This document shows positions 1 through 5,830 of a stretch of DNA of 16,379 bases, in pieces (position 1 is the first letter of the stretch; each line of letters starts with the position of its first letter). A program made the position numbers and the translations under genes. Source of the stretch: Flavobacterium sp. GTDB lineage: Bacteria; Bacteroidota; Bacteroidia; Flavobacteriales; Flavobacteriaceae. The DNA lies in NCBI GenBank assembly GCA_030152225.1, contig JASLHL010000245.1, positions 1-16,379 of the forward strand, written 5' to 3'. The notes under the pieces were generated by a model, which did not search any database, had not been told where the DNA came from, and saw nothing but the letters and a program-made list of their open reading frames with translations.

Positions 1-54
1 AAAAAATTCAACCCTATCATGAAAAAAGTAACAATTCATAAAGAAATTAAATAA
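1..54 (+). CDS. rpmG: 50S ribosomal protein L33, C-terminal fragment
   Basis: The window opens inside a reading frame whose last 17 codons read KKFNPIMKKVTIHKEIK before TAA at 52-54. The KKFNP...V.HKE.K ending is typical of bacterial ribosomal protein L33, a small component of the large ribosomal subunit. The next gene (DUF4295) starts 7 nt later, and the order L33 - DUF4295 - ftsY is characteristic of Bacteroidota, which supports the call. Only the C-terminal part is present, so the length, start and any zinc-binding cysteines cannot be judged. Confidence 0.85.
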   Translation, partial: KKFNPIMKKVTIHKEIK

Positions 55-61
55 TTAAGTC

Positions 62-214
62 ATGGCAAAGAAAACCGTAGCTACTTTAAGAACATCTTCT
101 AAGAAGTTGACTAAAGCAATTAAAATGGTTAGATCTCCAAAAACAGGTGCTTACACATTTGTTGAGTCTGTTATGGCTCCTGATTTTGTAGATGAATTCT
201 TGAGTAAAAAGTAA
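62..214 (+). CDS. DUF4295 family small basic protein
   Basis: This 50-residue ORF starts at ATG 62 (MAKKTVATLRTSSKKLTKAI) and ends at TAA 212-214. It is rich in Lys/Arg in the N-terminal half and ends in an acidic-aromatic stretch (APDFVDEFLSKK). A short basic protein between rpmG and ftsY is the hallmark of the Bacteroidota DUF4295 family. Its function is unknown; the position beside L33 and the basic composition suggest, as inference only, a ribosome-associated role. It lies 7 nt after rpmG and is followed by a terminator, so it probably shares the rpmG transcript and ends it. Confidence 0.85.
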   Translation: MAKKTVATLRTSSKKLTKAIKMVRSPKTGAYTFVESVMAPDFVDEFLSKK

Positions 215-233
215 TTTACCATTAGATATCTTG

Positions 234-264
234 AAAAAAAGCTGCCTTATTAGGTAGCTTTTTT
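234..264 (+). terminator. Rho-independent terminator after DUF4295
   Basis: An A-run is followed by the stem gctgcct / aggtagc (one G-T wobble), a short loop (tat plus t) and a run of six T's from about 259. It sits 20 nt after the DUF4295 stop and separates the ribosomal-protein transcript from ftsY. Confidence 0.8.
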
Positions 265-322
265 CATTTGTATACCTTTCAAGTTATAGCCAACTGCTAT
301 AAAATGATATACTTTTATTCTT

Positions 323-330
323 TATATTTG
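323..330 (+). promoter_or_regulatory. Bacteroidota-type -7 promoter box for ftsY
   Basis: TATATTTG matches the Bacteroidota -7 consensus TAnnTTTG and lies 20 nt before the ftsY ATG at 351. No clear TTG -33 element stands 19-21 nt upstream, so the call rests on the -7 box and its location between a terminator and a start codon. Confidence 0.5.
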
Positions 331-350
331 TACAAACTAATAGGAACGTT

Positions 351-1304
351 ATGAGTTTTTTTAAAAGAATTTTTTCTTCAGAAAAAAAGGAAACTTTAGA
401 TAAGGGATTAGAAAAATCTAAAACGTCTTTTTTCTCTAAATTAACCAAAGCAGTAGCTGGTAAATCCAAAGTTGATGACGATGTTTTAGATAACCTAGAA
501 GAAGTGTTAGTATCCTCTGATGTAGGAGTGAATACGACGCTGAAAATTATCGATCGCATTGAAGCAAGAGTTACTCGTGATAAATACGTTGGAACAGAAG
601 AGTTGAATCAAATTTTGAGAGAGGAAATTGCCAGTTTGTTGTCCGAAACAGACTTAGGTGAATCGACTGAATTCGAAATTCCAAAAGATAAAAAACCCTA
701 TGTTATTATGGTCGTAGGGGTGAATGGCGCTGGTAAAACAACAACAATTGGAAAATTGGCCTACCAGTTTAAAAAAGCAGGATTAAACGTAGTATTAGGA
801 GCTGCTGATACCTTTAGAGCTGCTGCGATAGATCAATTGCAAGTATGGGCGGATCGAGTAGATGTGCCAATTGTACGTCAGCAAATGGGAAGTGATCCCG
901 CTTCTGTGGCTTTTGATACGTTGCAATCAGCCGTAACGCAAAATGCAGATGTTGTGATTATCGATACAGCTGGTCGTTTACACAATAAAGTGAACCTGAT
1001 GAATGAGCTTTCCAAAGTGAAACGCGTCATGCAAAAAGTAATTCCTGATGCACCACACGATGTAATGTTAGTTCTCGATGGGTCAACTGGACAAAATGCA
1101 TTTGAACAAGCTAGACAATTTACTGCAGCAACAGAAGTGACTTCTTTAGCTGTGACGAAGTTAGACGGAACAGCAAAAGGAGGCGTAGTGATTGGTATTT
1201 CGGATGAGTTTAGAATTCCTGTTCGCTATATTGGCGTAGGAGAAGGAATCGAAGATCTACAAGTATTCAACAAGTACGAATTTGTCGATTCGTTTTTTAA
1301 ATAA
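351..1304 (+). CDS. ftsY: Signal recognition particle receptor FtsY (SRP-GTPase)
   Basis: FtsY is the membrane-associated GTPase that docks SRP-ribosome complexes for co-translational insertion of membrane proteins. This 317-aa protein has a short basic/acidic N-terminal segment (1-40), the helical N domain (about 40-110) and the G domain. Visible motifs are the P-loop GVNGAGKT (123-130), DTFRAAA of the SRP-specific insertion box (153-159), DTAGR (205-209), TKLDGTAKGG (269-278) and GVGEGIEDL near the C-terminus. The N-terminal acidic A domain is very short, as is usual in Bacteroidota. Its start lies 20 nt after a TATATTTG box and no upstream in-frame alternative is better. The next gene follows after 8 nt and is probably co-transcribed. 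Confidence 0.97.
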   Translation: MSFFKRIFSSEKKETLDKGLEKSKTSFFSKLTKAVAGKSKVDDDVLDNLEEVLVSSDVGVNTTLKIIDRIEARVTRDKYVGTEELNQILREEIASLLSETDLGESTEFEIPKDKKPYVIMVVGVNGAGKTTTIGKLAYQFKKAGLNVVLGAADTFRAAAIDQLQVWADRVDVPIVRQQMGSDPASVAFDTLQSAVTQNADVVIIDTAGRLHNKVNLMNELSKVKRVMQKVIPDAPHDVMLVLDGSTGQNAFEQARQFTAATEVTSLAVTKLDGTAKGGVVIGISDEFRIPVRYIGVGEGIEDLQVFNKYEFVDSFFK

Positions 1305-1312
1305 ACTAGAGG

Positions 1313-1747
1313 ATGCGCAGTATTAAAATTATGTTTAGTCTGCTCTTGGTTGTACTCTTACAGGCTTGTCAATCGAAAGCCGATGTGACCGACATCCAAG
1401 CGCATATCAACGGGTATTGGGAAATTGAAAAAGCACAATTACCCGATGGAACCGAAAAAGATTATTCCATTAACGTAACCATTGATTACTTCGAATTAAA
1501 AGAAGATCAAACCGGGGTGCGCTATAAAGTAGTACCACAGTTTAACGGGGAGTTTTTGACCAATGATAGACCCGAAGCTTTTGTTATCAAAGAAAAAGAA
1601 GGGGCAATTTGGCTGGAGTACAAAACCGAATTTTCTACCTGGGAAGAACAAGTATTGTCAATCAGTGAAGATAAAATGGTGATGGAAAATGAAACTAAAA
1701 TTAAATACTATTACAAACGAGCACAGCCGATACAAATCAAAGAATAA
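1313..1747 (+). CDS. Small lipoprotein, lipocalin-like, function unknown
   Basis: This 144-aa protein begins with a lipoprotein signal: charged MRSIK, a hydrophobic stretch (FSLLLVVLL) and the lipobox LQAC with Cys19, so it is probably lipid-anchored in the envelope. The mature part has a G-x-W motif (NGYWEIEKAQLPDG) followed by alternating beta-strand-like segments, resembling the small lipocalin-like lipoproteins annotated in flavobacteria; that assignment is tentative. ATG 1313 is taken as the start because it supplies the positive N-region; ATG 1331 (residue 7) would leave only the hydrophobic core. It begins 8 nt after ftsY and ends 2 nt before the DUF721 gene. No function can be assigned. 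Confidence 0.75.
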   Translation: MRSIKIMFSLLLVVLLQACQSKADVTDIQAHINGYWEIEKAQLPDGTEKDYSINVTIDYFELKEDQTGVRYKVVPQFNGEFLTNDRPEAFVIKEKEGAIWLEYKTEFSTWEEQVLSISEDKMVMENETKIKYYYKRAQPIQIKE

Positions 1748-1749
1748 AA

Positions 1750-2079
1750 GTGAGTAAATACAATCCTTATCAACGCAATAAAGTAAGTCCTCGTGTAAGA
1801 GAAGGCAAGGGGATAGCTGATTTAATGCAGCTTTTTAGAACAGAAAACAATTTAGACAATGGGTTGAATGAGTTTGATGTCTATGAGGCTTGGAAAGTTG
1901 TATTGGGACCAGGTATCGCTTCTTATACGCAGGATATCGCTTTTAAAAAGAACACGCTCTATGTGAAGTTATCTTCTTCTATTGTTCGAGATGAACTAGG
2001 TTATGGCAAGGACAAAATTGTCAAGATGCTCAATGAAGAATTAAAAAGAGACTTGATTGTTGCCCTTGTATTGAGGTAA
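1750..2079 (+). CDS. DUF721 (DciA-like) protein
   Basis: This 109-aa protein has a basic N-terminus (YNPYQRNKVSPRVREGKGIADLM) and a compact core (DVYEAWKVVLGPGIASYT, then NTLYVKLSSSIVRDELGYGKDKIVKMLNEEL). The W-x-x-V-x-G-x-x-I pattern followed by L-x-V-x-x-x-S-x-x-x-x-E-L is that of the DUF721 family. Family members such as DciA load or assist the replicative helicase in bacteria lacking DnaC/DnaI; whether the short Bacteroidota versions do the same is not established here. The start is GTG at 1750, 2 nt after the lipoprotein stop, so translation is probably coupled. A strong terminator follows at 2098, making this the last gene of the ftsY run. Confidence 0.85.
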   Translation: MSKYNPYQRNKVSPRVREGKGIADLMQLFRTENNLDNGLNEFDVYEAWKVVLGPGIASYTQDIAFKKNTLYVKLSSSIVRDELGYGKDKIVKMLNEELKRDLIVALVLR

Positions 2080-2097
2080 TTAAGTAAAGAAAATAGC

Positions 2098-2133
2098 AAA
2101 GCGATAAGCACGAAAAGACTTATCGCTTTTTTT
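2098..2133 (+). terminator. Rho-independent terminator of the ftsY-DUF721 run
   Basis: The perfect 8-bp stem gcgataag (2101-2108) / cttatcgc (2119-2126) is flanked by AAA on the left and seven T's on the right (2127-2133). It lies 19 nt after the DUF721 stop. Confidence 0.9.
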
Positions 2134-2154
2134 ATTTCACAATAAAAGACTTTC

Positions 2155-2187
2155 TTGTCCTTTATTGAAAAAAATGATGTATCTTTG
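2155..2187 (+). promoter_or_regulatory. Promoter of the former Rrf2 gene, possibly now driving ric
   Basis: TATCTTTG (2180-2187) fits the TAnnTTTG -7 consensus, with TTG at 2155-2157, 22 nt upstream, as a candidate -33 element. It lies 18 nt before the ATG of the decayed Rrf2 ORF. No comparable -7 box is visible in the 68 nt directly before ric, so this promoter may now serve ric through a leader of about 270 nt. That last point is inference. Confidence 0.5.
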
Positions 2188-2205
2188 TGAAGTAAAGTTG
2201 AAGTT

Positions 2206-2390
2206 ATGTTTTCTAAAGCTTGTGAATATGCTATTCGTTTTGTTGTTTGATTTTGGACAGGTCCTAAAAGGAAAAAGGAGAGCGTTTAAAGCAATAATAT
2301 AAGTGATAGCTATATAGGAGCCAGTTGTTATAATAAGTGGCTTAACGTGCAAGCATGACCTGATGGAAAGGTAAAGGAGTGGGAAAGCAA
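2206..2390 (+). pseudogene. Decayed Rrf2-family transcriptional regulator
   Basis: ATG 2206 opens a 14-codon frame, MFSKACEYAIRFVV, then a stop. MFSKACEYAIR is the usual opening of Bacteroidota Rrf2 regulators (winged-helix, often Fe-S or NO sensing). Downstream, pieces resembling the rest of the family appear in other frames: GGTCCTAAAAGG at 2260-2271 (like the GPKGG turn of the wing), GAT AGC TAT ATA GGA at 2305-2319 (like the GDS-Y-G segment) and, in that frame, TGT (2326), TGG (2338) and TGA (2356) followed by CCT, where intact proteins have a Cys-rich cluster ending in Cys-Pro. TGG and TGA are each one base from Cys codons, and the five-codon spacing between them fits the family as I remember it. 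The wing-preceding HTH part seems deleted, as only about 30 nt separate the N-terminal piece from the GPKG-like piece. Position before ric fits, since Rrf2 regulators of the NsrR type often control NO-repair genes. The remnant reading is inference; the truncated N-terminus is clear. Confidence 0.55.
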
Positions 2391-2402
2391 TTCCCTTTTT
2401 TT
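2381..2402 (+). terminator. Small hairpin with T-run before ric (terminator or attenuator)
   Basis: GGGAA (2381-2385) and TTCCC (2391-2395) enclose a 5-nt loop and are followed by seven T's. The stem is short, so termination may be weak. It lies at the end of the Rrf2 remnant and 62 nt before ric. It may be the old Rrf2 terminator; if ric is transcribed from the promoter at 2155-2187 the transcript must read through it. Confidence 0.45.
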
Positions 2403-2463
2403 ACAGTGAAATAAAGGATAAAAAAGTCTTTTAATAACAGTCAAATTAAACTAAAAAACAAGC

Positions 2464-3177
2464 ATGAGAAATAGAACAATAGGCTCTTTTGTAGCAGAAG
2501 ATTTTAGAACAGCAGCTGTATTCAATAAATACGGAATTGATTTTTGCTGTAAAGGTGGACGTACACTCGATGAGGTATGTGAAAAAAAGACGGTAAACCC
2601 AGAGGAATTACTTGGTGAATTAGAACGCGTATTAAGTCAACAAGCTGAAAATAATATCGACTTTAGACATTGGCCATTGGATTTATTGGCTGATTACATT
2701 GAAAAAACACACCATCGCTATGTGGAAGAAAAAATTCCGGTATTGCTACAGTTTTTAAACAAACTAAGTAAAGTACATGGAGAAAGACACCCAGAGCTCT
2801 TTGAAATCAATGAGCTGTTTACGGGATGTGCACAAGAACTCAGTCAGCACTTGAAAAAAGAAGAACTGGTGTTATTCCCTTTTGTGCGAAAAATGGTATC
2901 AGCGACAATCACGGGACAAGCAATTGAAGCACCTCATTTTGGAACGGTTGAAAATCCAGTGGCTATGATGATGCACGAGCATGATAATGAAGGGGAGCGA
3001 TTCCGAAAAATAGCGGCTTTATCCAATAATTACACCCCACCTGCAGATGCGTGTAATACGTATAAAGTGACGTTTGCGATGCTCAAAGAATTTGAAGAAG
3101 ATTTACATAAACACATTCATTTAGAGAATAATATATTATTTCCAAGTGCTGTAGTACTAGAACAAAAAATGAATTAA
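2464..3177 (+). CDS. ric: Iron-sulfur cluster repair di-iron protein Ric/ScdA
   Basis: Ric (ScdA, YtfE) is a cytosolic hemerythrin-like di-iron protein that helps restore Fe-S clusters damaged by nitric oxide or peroxide. The 237-aa length fits the family. The N-terminal ScdA_N domain (about 1-60) has the Cys pair in DFCCKGG (26-32) after the F-N-K-Y-G-I-D-F signature. The hemerythrin-like four-helix domain (about 70-232) shows the expected ligands: H83/H84 (KTHHRY), H105/H109, H129 and E133 (QHLKKEELVLFP), H171/H173 (MHEHDNEG), and H215/H217/H219 with E221 (LHKHIHLENNILFP). It sits downstream of a decayed Rrf2 regulator and upstream of a CopD-like membrane protein, an arrangement pointing to nitrosative-stress defence. 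With the regulator apparently broken, expression may be constitutive or under another regulator; this is inference. Confidence 0.95.
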   Translation: MRNRTIGSFVAEDFRTAAVFNKYGIDFCCKGGRTLDEVCEKKTVNPEELLGELERVLSQQAENNIDFRHWPLDLLADYIEKTHHRYVEEKIPVLLQFLNKLSKVHGERHPELFEINELFTGCAQELSQHLKKEELVLFPFVRKMVSATITGQAIEAPHFGTVENPVAMMMHEHDNEGERFRKIAALSNNYTPPADACNTYKVTFAMLKEFEEDLHKHIHLENNILFPSAVVLEQKMN

Positions 3178-3191
3178 TTTTTTTATAGAGA

Positions 3192-3219
3192 ACAAGAGCT
3201 GTCGATTGACGGCTCTTGT
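3192..3219. other. Strong 12-bp hairpin after ric
   Basis: ACAAGAGC (3192-3199) pairs perfectly with GCTCTTGT (3212-3219), and the stem continues inward through a T-G wobble and three further pairs to a four-base loop (GATT). There is no T-run directly after it on the plus strand; a T-rich stretch lies on the left (3177-3184). It starts 14 nt after the ric stop and probably marks the ric mRNA 3' end by termination or processing. The remaining 170 nt to the next gene contain an A/G-rich tract (about 3309-3359) and nothing else I can identify. Confidence 0.55.
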
Positions 3220-3390
3220 GTACAAGCAAAGAATGGATGGAGTCAAAAATGCTATTCGTATTATTTTGTTTAAACAGCCACTTTCTACCGTCTATTTTCT
3301 TTATACGTCGAGGGAAAAAAAAAGACAGAAAAAGAGGGGAATGGAGGAGTAGAATCAAGGTTTTATATTCATCTAATAAAAACTAAAGTT

Positions 3391-3843
3391 ATGAATGAGT
3401 TACATCTTTTATTGATTCTCCATTTGGTTGGGGCTGCGATTTGGGTAGGTGGACATATATTGTTGTGTACTGTTATATTGCCTCAAGTGTGGAAGGAGAA
3501 ATCGGTAGAAAAGCTGTTTAATTTTGAACGTCGATATGAGTGGATTGGCATGCCTGCTTTGCTGATGATGCTACTTACAGGAGTGCGAATGGCCTACTTG
3601 TACAATGTGAAAATAGTTCATTGGTTTGCCTTTAAAACGCCAATCGAGCGCGTTATTTCACTTAAATTAAGCTTGTTATTTGCAATTGTTATCTTGGCAT
3701 TAAGCGCGCAGTTTTTTGTACTGCCGCGTTTAAAAACGGATATTAAAAAGCTGCCGTTAATGACTTTTCACATGGTAACAGTAACACTCATTAGTGTAAC
3801 CCTGTTGATTTTGGGAAGTTTTGTGCGATATGGAGGACTATAA
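3391..3843 (+). CDS. CopD-like four-helix membrane protein
   Basis: This 150-aa protein has four predicted membrane helices (about 5-30, 52-70, 88-110 and 124-146) with few loops. The first helix carries H11 and H22 (ILHLVGAAIWVGGHILL), and H127 lies in the fourth; such intramembrane histidines are typical of the CopD/DUF2269-like family, where they are thought to bind copper or heme. The H-x-x-x-A-x-x-W-x-G-G pattern and the A-x-F-x-x-P-R-x motif in helix 3 (LSAQFFVLPRL) agree with that. Placed just after ric, it may belong to a respiratory/NO-related module, but substrate and function cannot be told from sequence. ATG 3391 is the start, as upstream codons do not add a sensible segment. Confidence 0.7.
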   Translation: MNELHLLLILHLVGAAIWVGGHILLCTVILPQVWKEKSVEKLFNFERRYEWIGMPALLMMLLTGVRMAYLYNVKIVHWFAFKTPIERVISLKLSLLFAIVILALSAQFFVLPRLKTDIKKLPLMTFHMVTVTLISVTLLILGSFVRYGGL

Positions 3844-3873
3844 GATGGTTTTTTGTCGTTGCTTTTTTGATGT

Positions 3874-3909
3874 CCCTTGTGTGAAAGACTAGCTACTTTT
3901 GTACAAGGG
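3874..3909. other. Inverted repeat after the CopD-like gene
   Basis: CCCTTGT (3874-3880) and ACAAGGG (3903-3909) are perfect inverted copies. The stem extends inward through three G-T wobbles and AAAG/CTTT to an 8-nt loop, giving a 14-bp hairpin 30 nt after the CopD-like stop. The following sequence is T-rich (ttattgtattat) but has no clean T-run, so it is a possible but imperfect terminator. The right arm overlaps TACTTTTG (3894-3901), which matches the -7 promoter consensus. Confidence 0.5.
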
Positions 3910-3925
3910 TTATTGTATTATATAG

Positions 3926-3997
3926 CCTACTTTGAATGAACGTGATCCTTATTTACTGTGTTTAGAGAACAAAAAAAGAGCGAGTAAATAAAGTAGG
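3926..3997. other. Nested inverted repeats in the convergent gap
   Basis: The outer arms CCTACTTT (3926-3933) and AAAGTAGG (3990-3997) enclose a second pair, ATTTACT (3951-3957) and AGTAAAT (3983-3989). The right arms are directly adjacent, so the two helices could stack with a 17-nt bulge on the left side. No ORF covers the 246-nt convergent gap 3844-4089, and beyond this structure and the hairpin at 3874 I see nothing in it. It may be the 3' end of the sigma-factor transcript on the minus strand, or a small RNA made from the TACTTTTG box at 3894; neither is demonstrated. Confidence 0.35.
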
Positions 3998-4089
3998 AAG
4001 ACAAGGTATCTTGTAGTTTTCGAGAAATAAGTAATGGGGTAAGAGAATACGTACTCTATTTTGATAAAATGGTCTAGGTATTAGTGGGA

Positions 4090-4665
4090 TTAGATAGTGA
4101 AATTTTGATCGATTTGTTTCAAGATAATTTCTGCGAGTAATTTTTTTGCTCGCATGATTTTAATTTTGACGTTGTTTAACGGTTCATTGAGGGTGGCTGC
4201 AATTTCATTGTACGACAGTTCTTGAAAGAATCGCAATTCAATAACTTCTTGATAATGTGGTTTTAGGAGGCGAATATAATTCTTGAAGATTTCTAAATTT
4301 TGCTCTCGGATTAATTCATCTTCAATAGTAGCAGAATCGTCTATAATATTGTTGTACTGTTGATTTTCATCAGTGATATCGACAAAATGTACGTTTTTTC
4401 TTTTTCGAATTAAGTCGATATGGGTGTTTCTTGCAATGGTGAGTAACCACGTATTAAAAGCGAATTTATCGTCATAGGTTTCAATACTGCTAAAAGCTTT
4501 TGAGAAGGTTTCGATAGTAATATCTTCTGCATCCGTTTCATTGCCTGATTGTTTTAGAATGAAATGATATACTTCTGACCAGTATTGATTTAACAGCGAA
4601 GTAAACGCAGATTGATCGCCTTGTTTTGCCGCTTCTATATTTTGATTTGTTGAGCTTGTTTTCAA
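4090..4665 (-). CDS. ECF-type sigma-70 family sigma factor
   Basis: A sigma factor directs RNA polymerase to a specific promoter set. This 191-aa protein has region 2 (about 20-90), with the DAEDITIETFSKAF helix (45-58) and the promoter-melting/-10-binding segment NTWLLTIARNTHIDLIRKRK (71-90), an acidic linker (about 95-122), and region 4 (about 125-180), whose HTH reads LSYNEIAATLNEPLNNVKIKIMRAKKLL. No region 1.1 or 3 is present, as expected for ECF sigmas. The start is TTG at 4665-4663, overlapping the TGA of the upstream glycosyltransferase by 4 nt, so translation is likely coupled. No anti-sigma or TonB/FecR partner is adjacent. Its regulon is unknown; the linkage suggests an envelope-related role, as inference. 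Confidence 0.9.
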   Translation of the reverse strand: MKTSSTNQNIEAAKQGDQSAFTSLLNQYWSEVYHFILKQSGNETDAEDITIETFSKAFSSIETYDDKFAFNTWLLTIARNTHIDLIRKRKNVHFVDITDENQQYNNIIDDSATIEDELIREQNLEIFKNYIRLLKPHYQEVIELRFFQELSYNEIAATLNEPLNNVKIKIMRAKKLLAEIILKQIDQNFTI

Positions 4666-5768
4666 ATTTTCTTACGTGTGATAAAGTGTTTAAACGCAAA
4701 ATAATGGCCAAATAGTATATGGATAACTTCAAAAAAGGGAAATACCCAAACCAAATCTTTTTCATTGAAATTCTTCAGCAATTTTGCAAAGTAAAAGGTA
4801 CTGATTAAATGTCGAATTACAAAGATAGCTAGTACGATTTCCCATTGATATAAATGCAGTAAAAGAAACACAAGTAGAGCGTAGAATACTAAGATACTAA
4901 AATGATAGAAGCGCACTTTGAATTGATTGAAAATGCTAGTTCGCTTTAAAAGTAAGTCGTATTTTTTCTGAATTTTAAAAGCGTTATTCCACGAACTTTT
5001 CTCGTCTAAGCGATTCATACTCTCAGGCGCTATGGTAATGGCCGTATTGGCTTTGGTGGCGATTTGTCTGATGAATTCTTGTTCTTCTCCTTGTGGAATT
5101 TTCATTTCTTTAATGAATCCATTTACTTTGTAGAACAGACTTTTCTTATACGCTTGGTTATAGCTATTGCCATAGAGGGGTTTTCCCATTTCAATCCACA
5201 CAAAATTGTGTAGGGATTTCAAGAAGTACTGGAACCTTGCGTATTTATTACTCCAACTTTTTTTCTTTTTTTCTAGAGACGTATGGGCAATTACCACTTG
5301 TTTTTTGGTGGTAAAAAGCGAGGACATACTCGCAATCCAATGTGGTGAATTAGGACGTACGCTAGGTTCTGTGAAAAGTAAGTTGTCAAAAGAAGTTATC
5401 TTAATTCCCAGTGTTAAAGCGTATTTTTTGTTGCCCCAAAAGGCTTCGTTATTTTCTACGTTGACTAGTTTCGCAAAGCGATGTTGAGCAACAAATTGTT
5501 CTAAGATTTCTAAGCTTTCATCTTCTGATGCATTGTTGACTAAAACAAGTTCAAAAGCAGCATAGTCTTGTGCAAGTAAGTCCTCGAGAAATTGCGGAAG
5601 CTCAGCTTCATTATCTTTAACATAGACCACAACAGAAACGGGAAGGTCTTGCTGTGTAGGCCTACTTTTTAAGGCTCCATTAAAAGCGATATTGCTGTAT
5701 AGTACAACATGGTATAACGCGTGAAATAAAAGAATACCGATCAGTATGTAAAATAAGATGGTGAGCAT
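4662..5768 (-). CDS. Membrane-anchored GT2-like glycosyltransferase with altered motifs
   Basis: This 368-aa protein has an N-terminal membrane helix (1-27), a GT-A-type domain (about 42-260), and a C-terminal hydrophobic region with about three membrane segments (288-306, 309-330, 340-360). The GT2 opening is recognisable (VSVVVYVKDNEAELPQFLEDLLAQDY, then FELVLVNNASEDES at 72-85). The usual DxD metal/nucleotide motif is absent: the matching strand reads NLLFTEPSVRPNSPHW (129-144), where related proteins have T-D-A-D. The position of the common G-D-D-D/ED motif reads QGEEQEF (226-232), and the W-x-x-x-x-x-Q-K-K segment survives (260-269). It may therefore be a divergent or inactive transferase. 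Its neighbour murB suggests envelope glycan work, but the substrate is unknown. A good promoter lies 27 nt upstream. Confidence 0.8.
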   Translation of the reverse strand: MLTILFYILIGILLFHALYHVVLYSNIAFNGALKSRPTQQDLPVSVVVYVKDNEAELPQFLEDLLAQDYAAFELVLVNNASEDESLEILEQFVAQHRFAKLVNVENNEAFWGNKKYALTLGIKITSFDNLLFTEPSVRPNSPHWIASMSSLFTTKKQVVIAHTSLEKKKKSWSNKYARFQYFLKSLHNFVWIEMGKPLYGNSYNQAYKKSLFYKVNGFIKEMKIPQGEEQEFIRQIATKANTAITIAPESMNRLDEKSSWNNAFKIQKKYDLLLKRTSIFNQFKVRFYHFSILVFYALLVFLLLHLYQWEIVLAIFVIRHLISTFYFAKLLKNFNEKDLVWVFPFFEVIHILFGHYFAFKHFITRKKI

Positions 5769-5794
5769 AGAATATATACAGTTTTAACGAGGAG

Positions 5795-5825
5795 CAAAGG
5801 TATCAATAATCGATTTTTTGTGCAA
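5795..5825 (-). promoter_or_regulatory. Promoter for the glycosyltransferase-sigma pair
   Basis: Read on the minus strand, TTG (5825-5823) is followed after exactly 20 nt by TACCTTTG (5802-5795). This is the best match in the window to the Bacteroidota -33/-7 arrangement (TTG, 19-21 nt, TAnnTTTG). It lies between the murB stop and the glycosyltransferase ATG, so this pair has its own promoter even though murB and recF run in the same direction upstream. Confidence 0.75.
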
Positions 5826-5830
5826 TACAT

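Noticed and set aside
2137..2352. Minus-strand ORF of 71 codons over the Rrf2 remnant
   Set aside because: It has no recognisable protein features, and the plus-strand remnant with promoter and MFSKACEYAIR start explains the region better.
2386..2395. AGCAATTCCC at 2386 and again near 9446 as a shared regulatory element
   Set aside because: At 2386 it is part of a hairpin, at 9446 it is not; a 10-bp match is not significant here.
3249..3259. ATGCTATTCGT shared with the Rrf2 remnant (2228-2238), possibly a second Rrf2 fragment
   Set aside because: An 11-bp match is expected by chance several times in a 16-kb AT-rich window, and the flanks do not align.
3083..3358. Minus-strand ORF of 91 codons over the ric 3' end and gap
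   Set aside because: Half of it is antisense to ric, and the rest reads the A/G-rich tract; no start signal or domain is seen.
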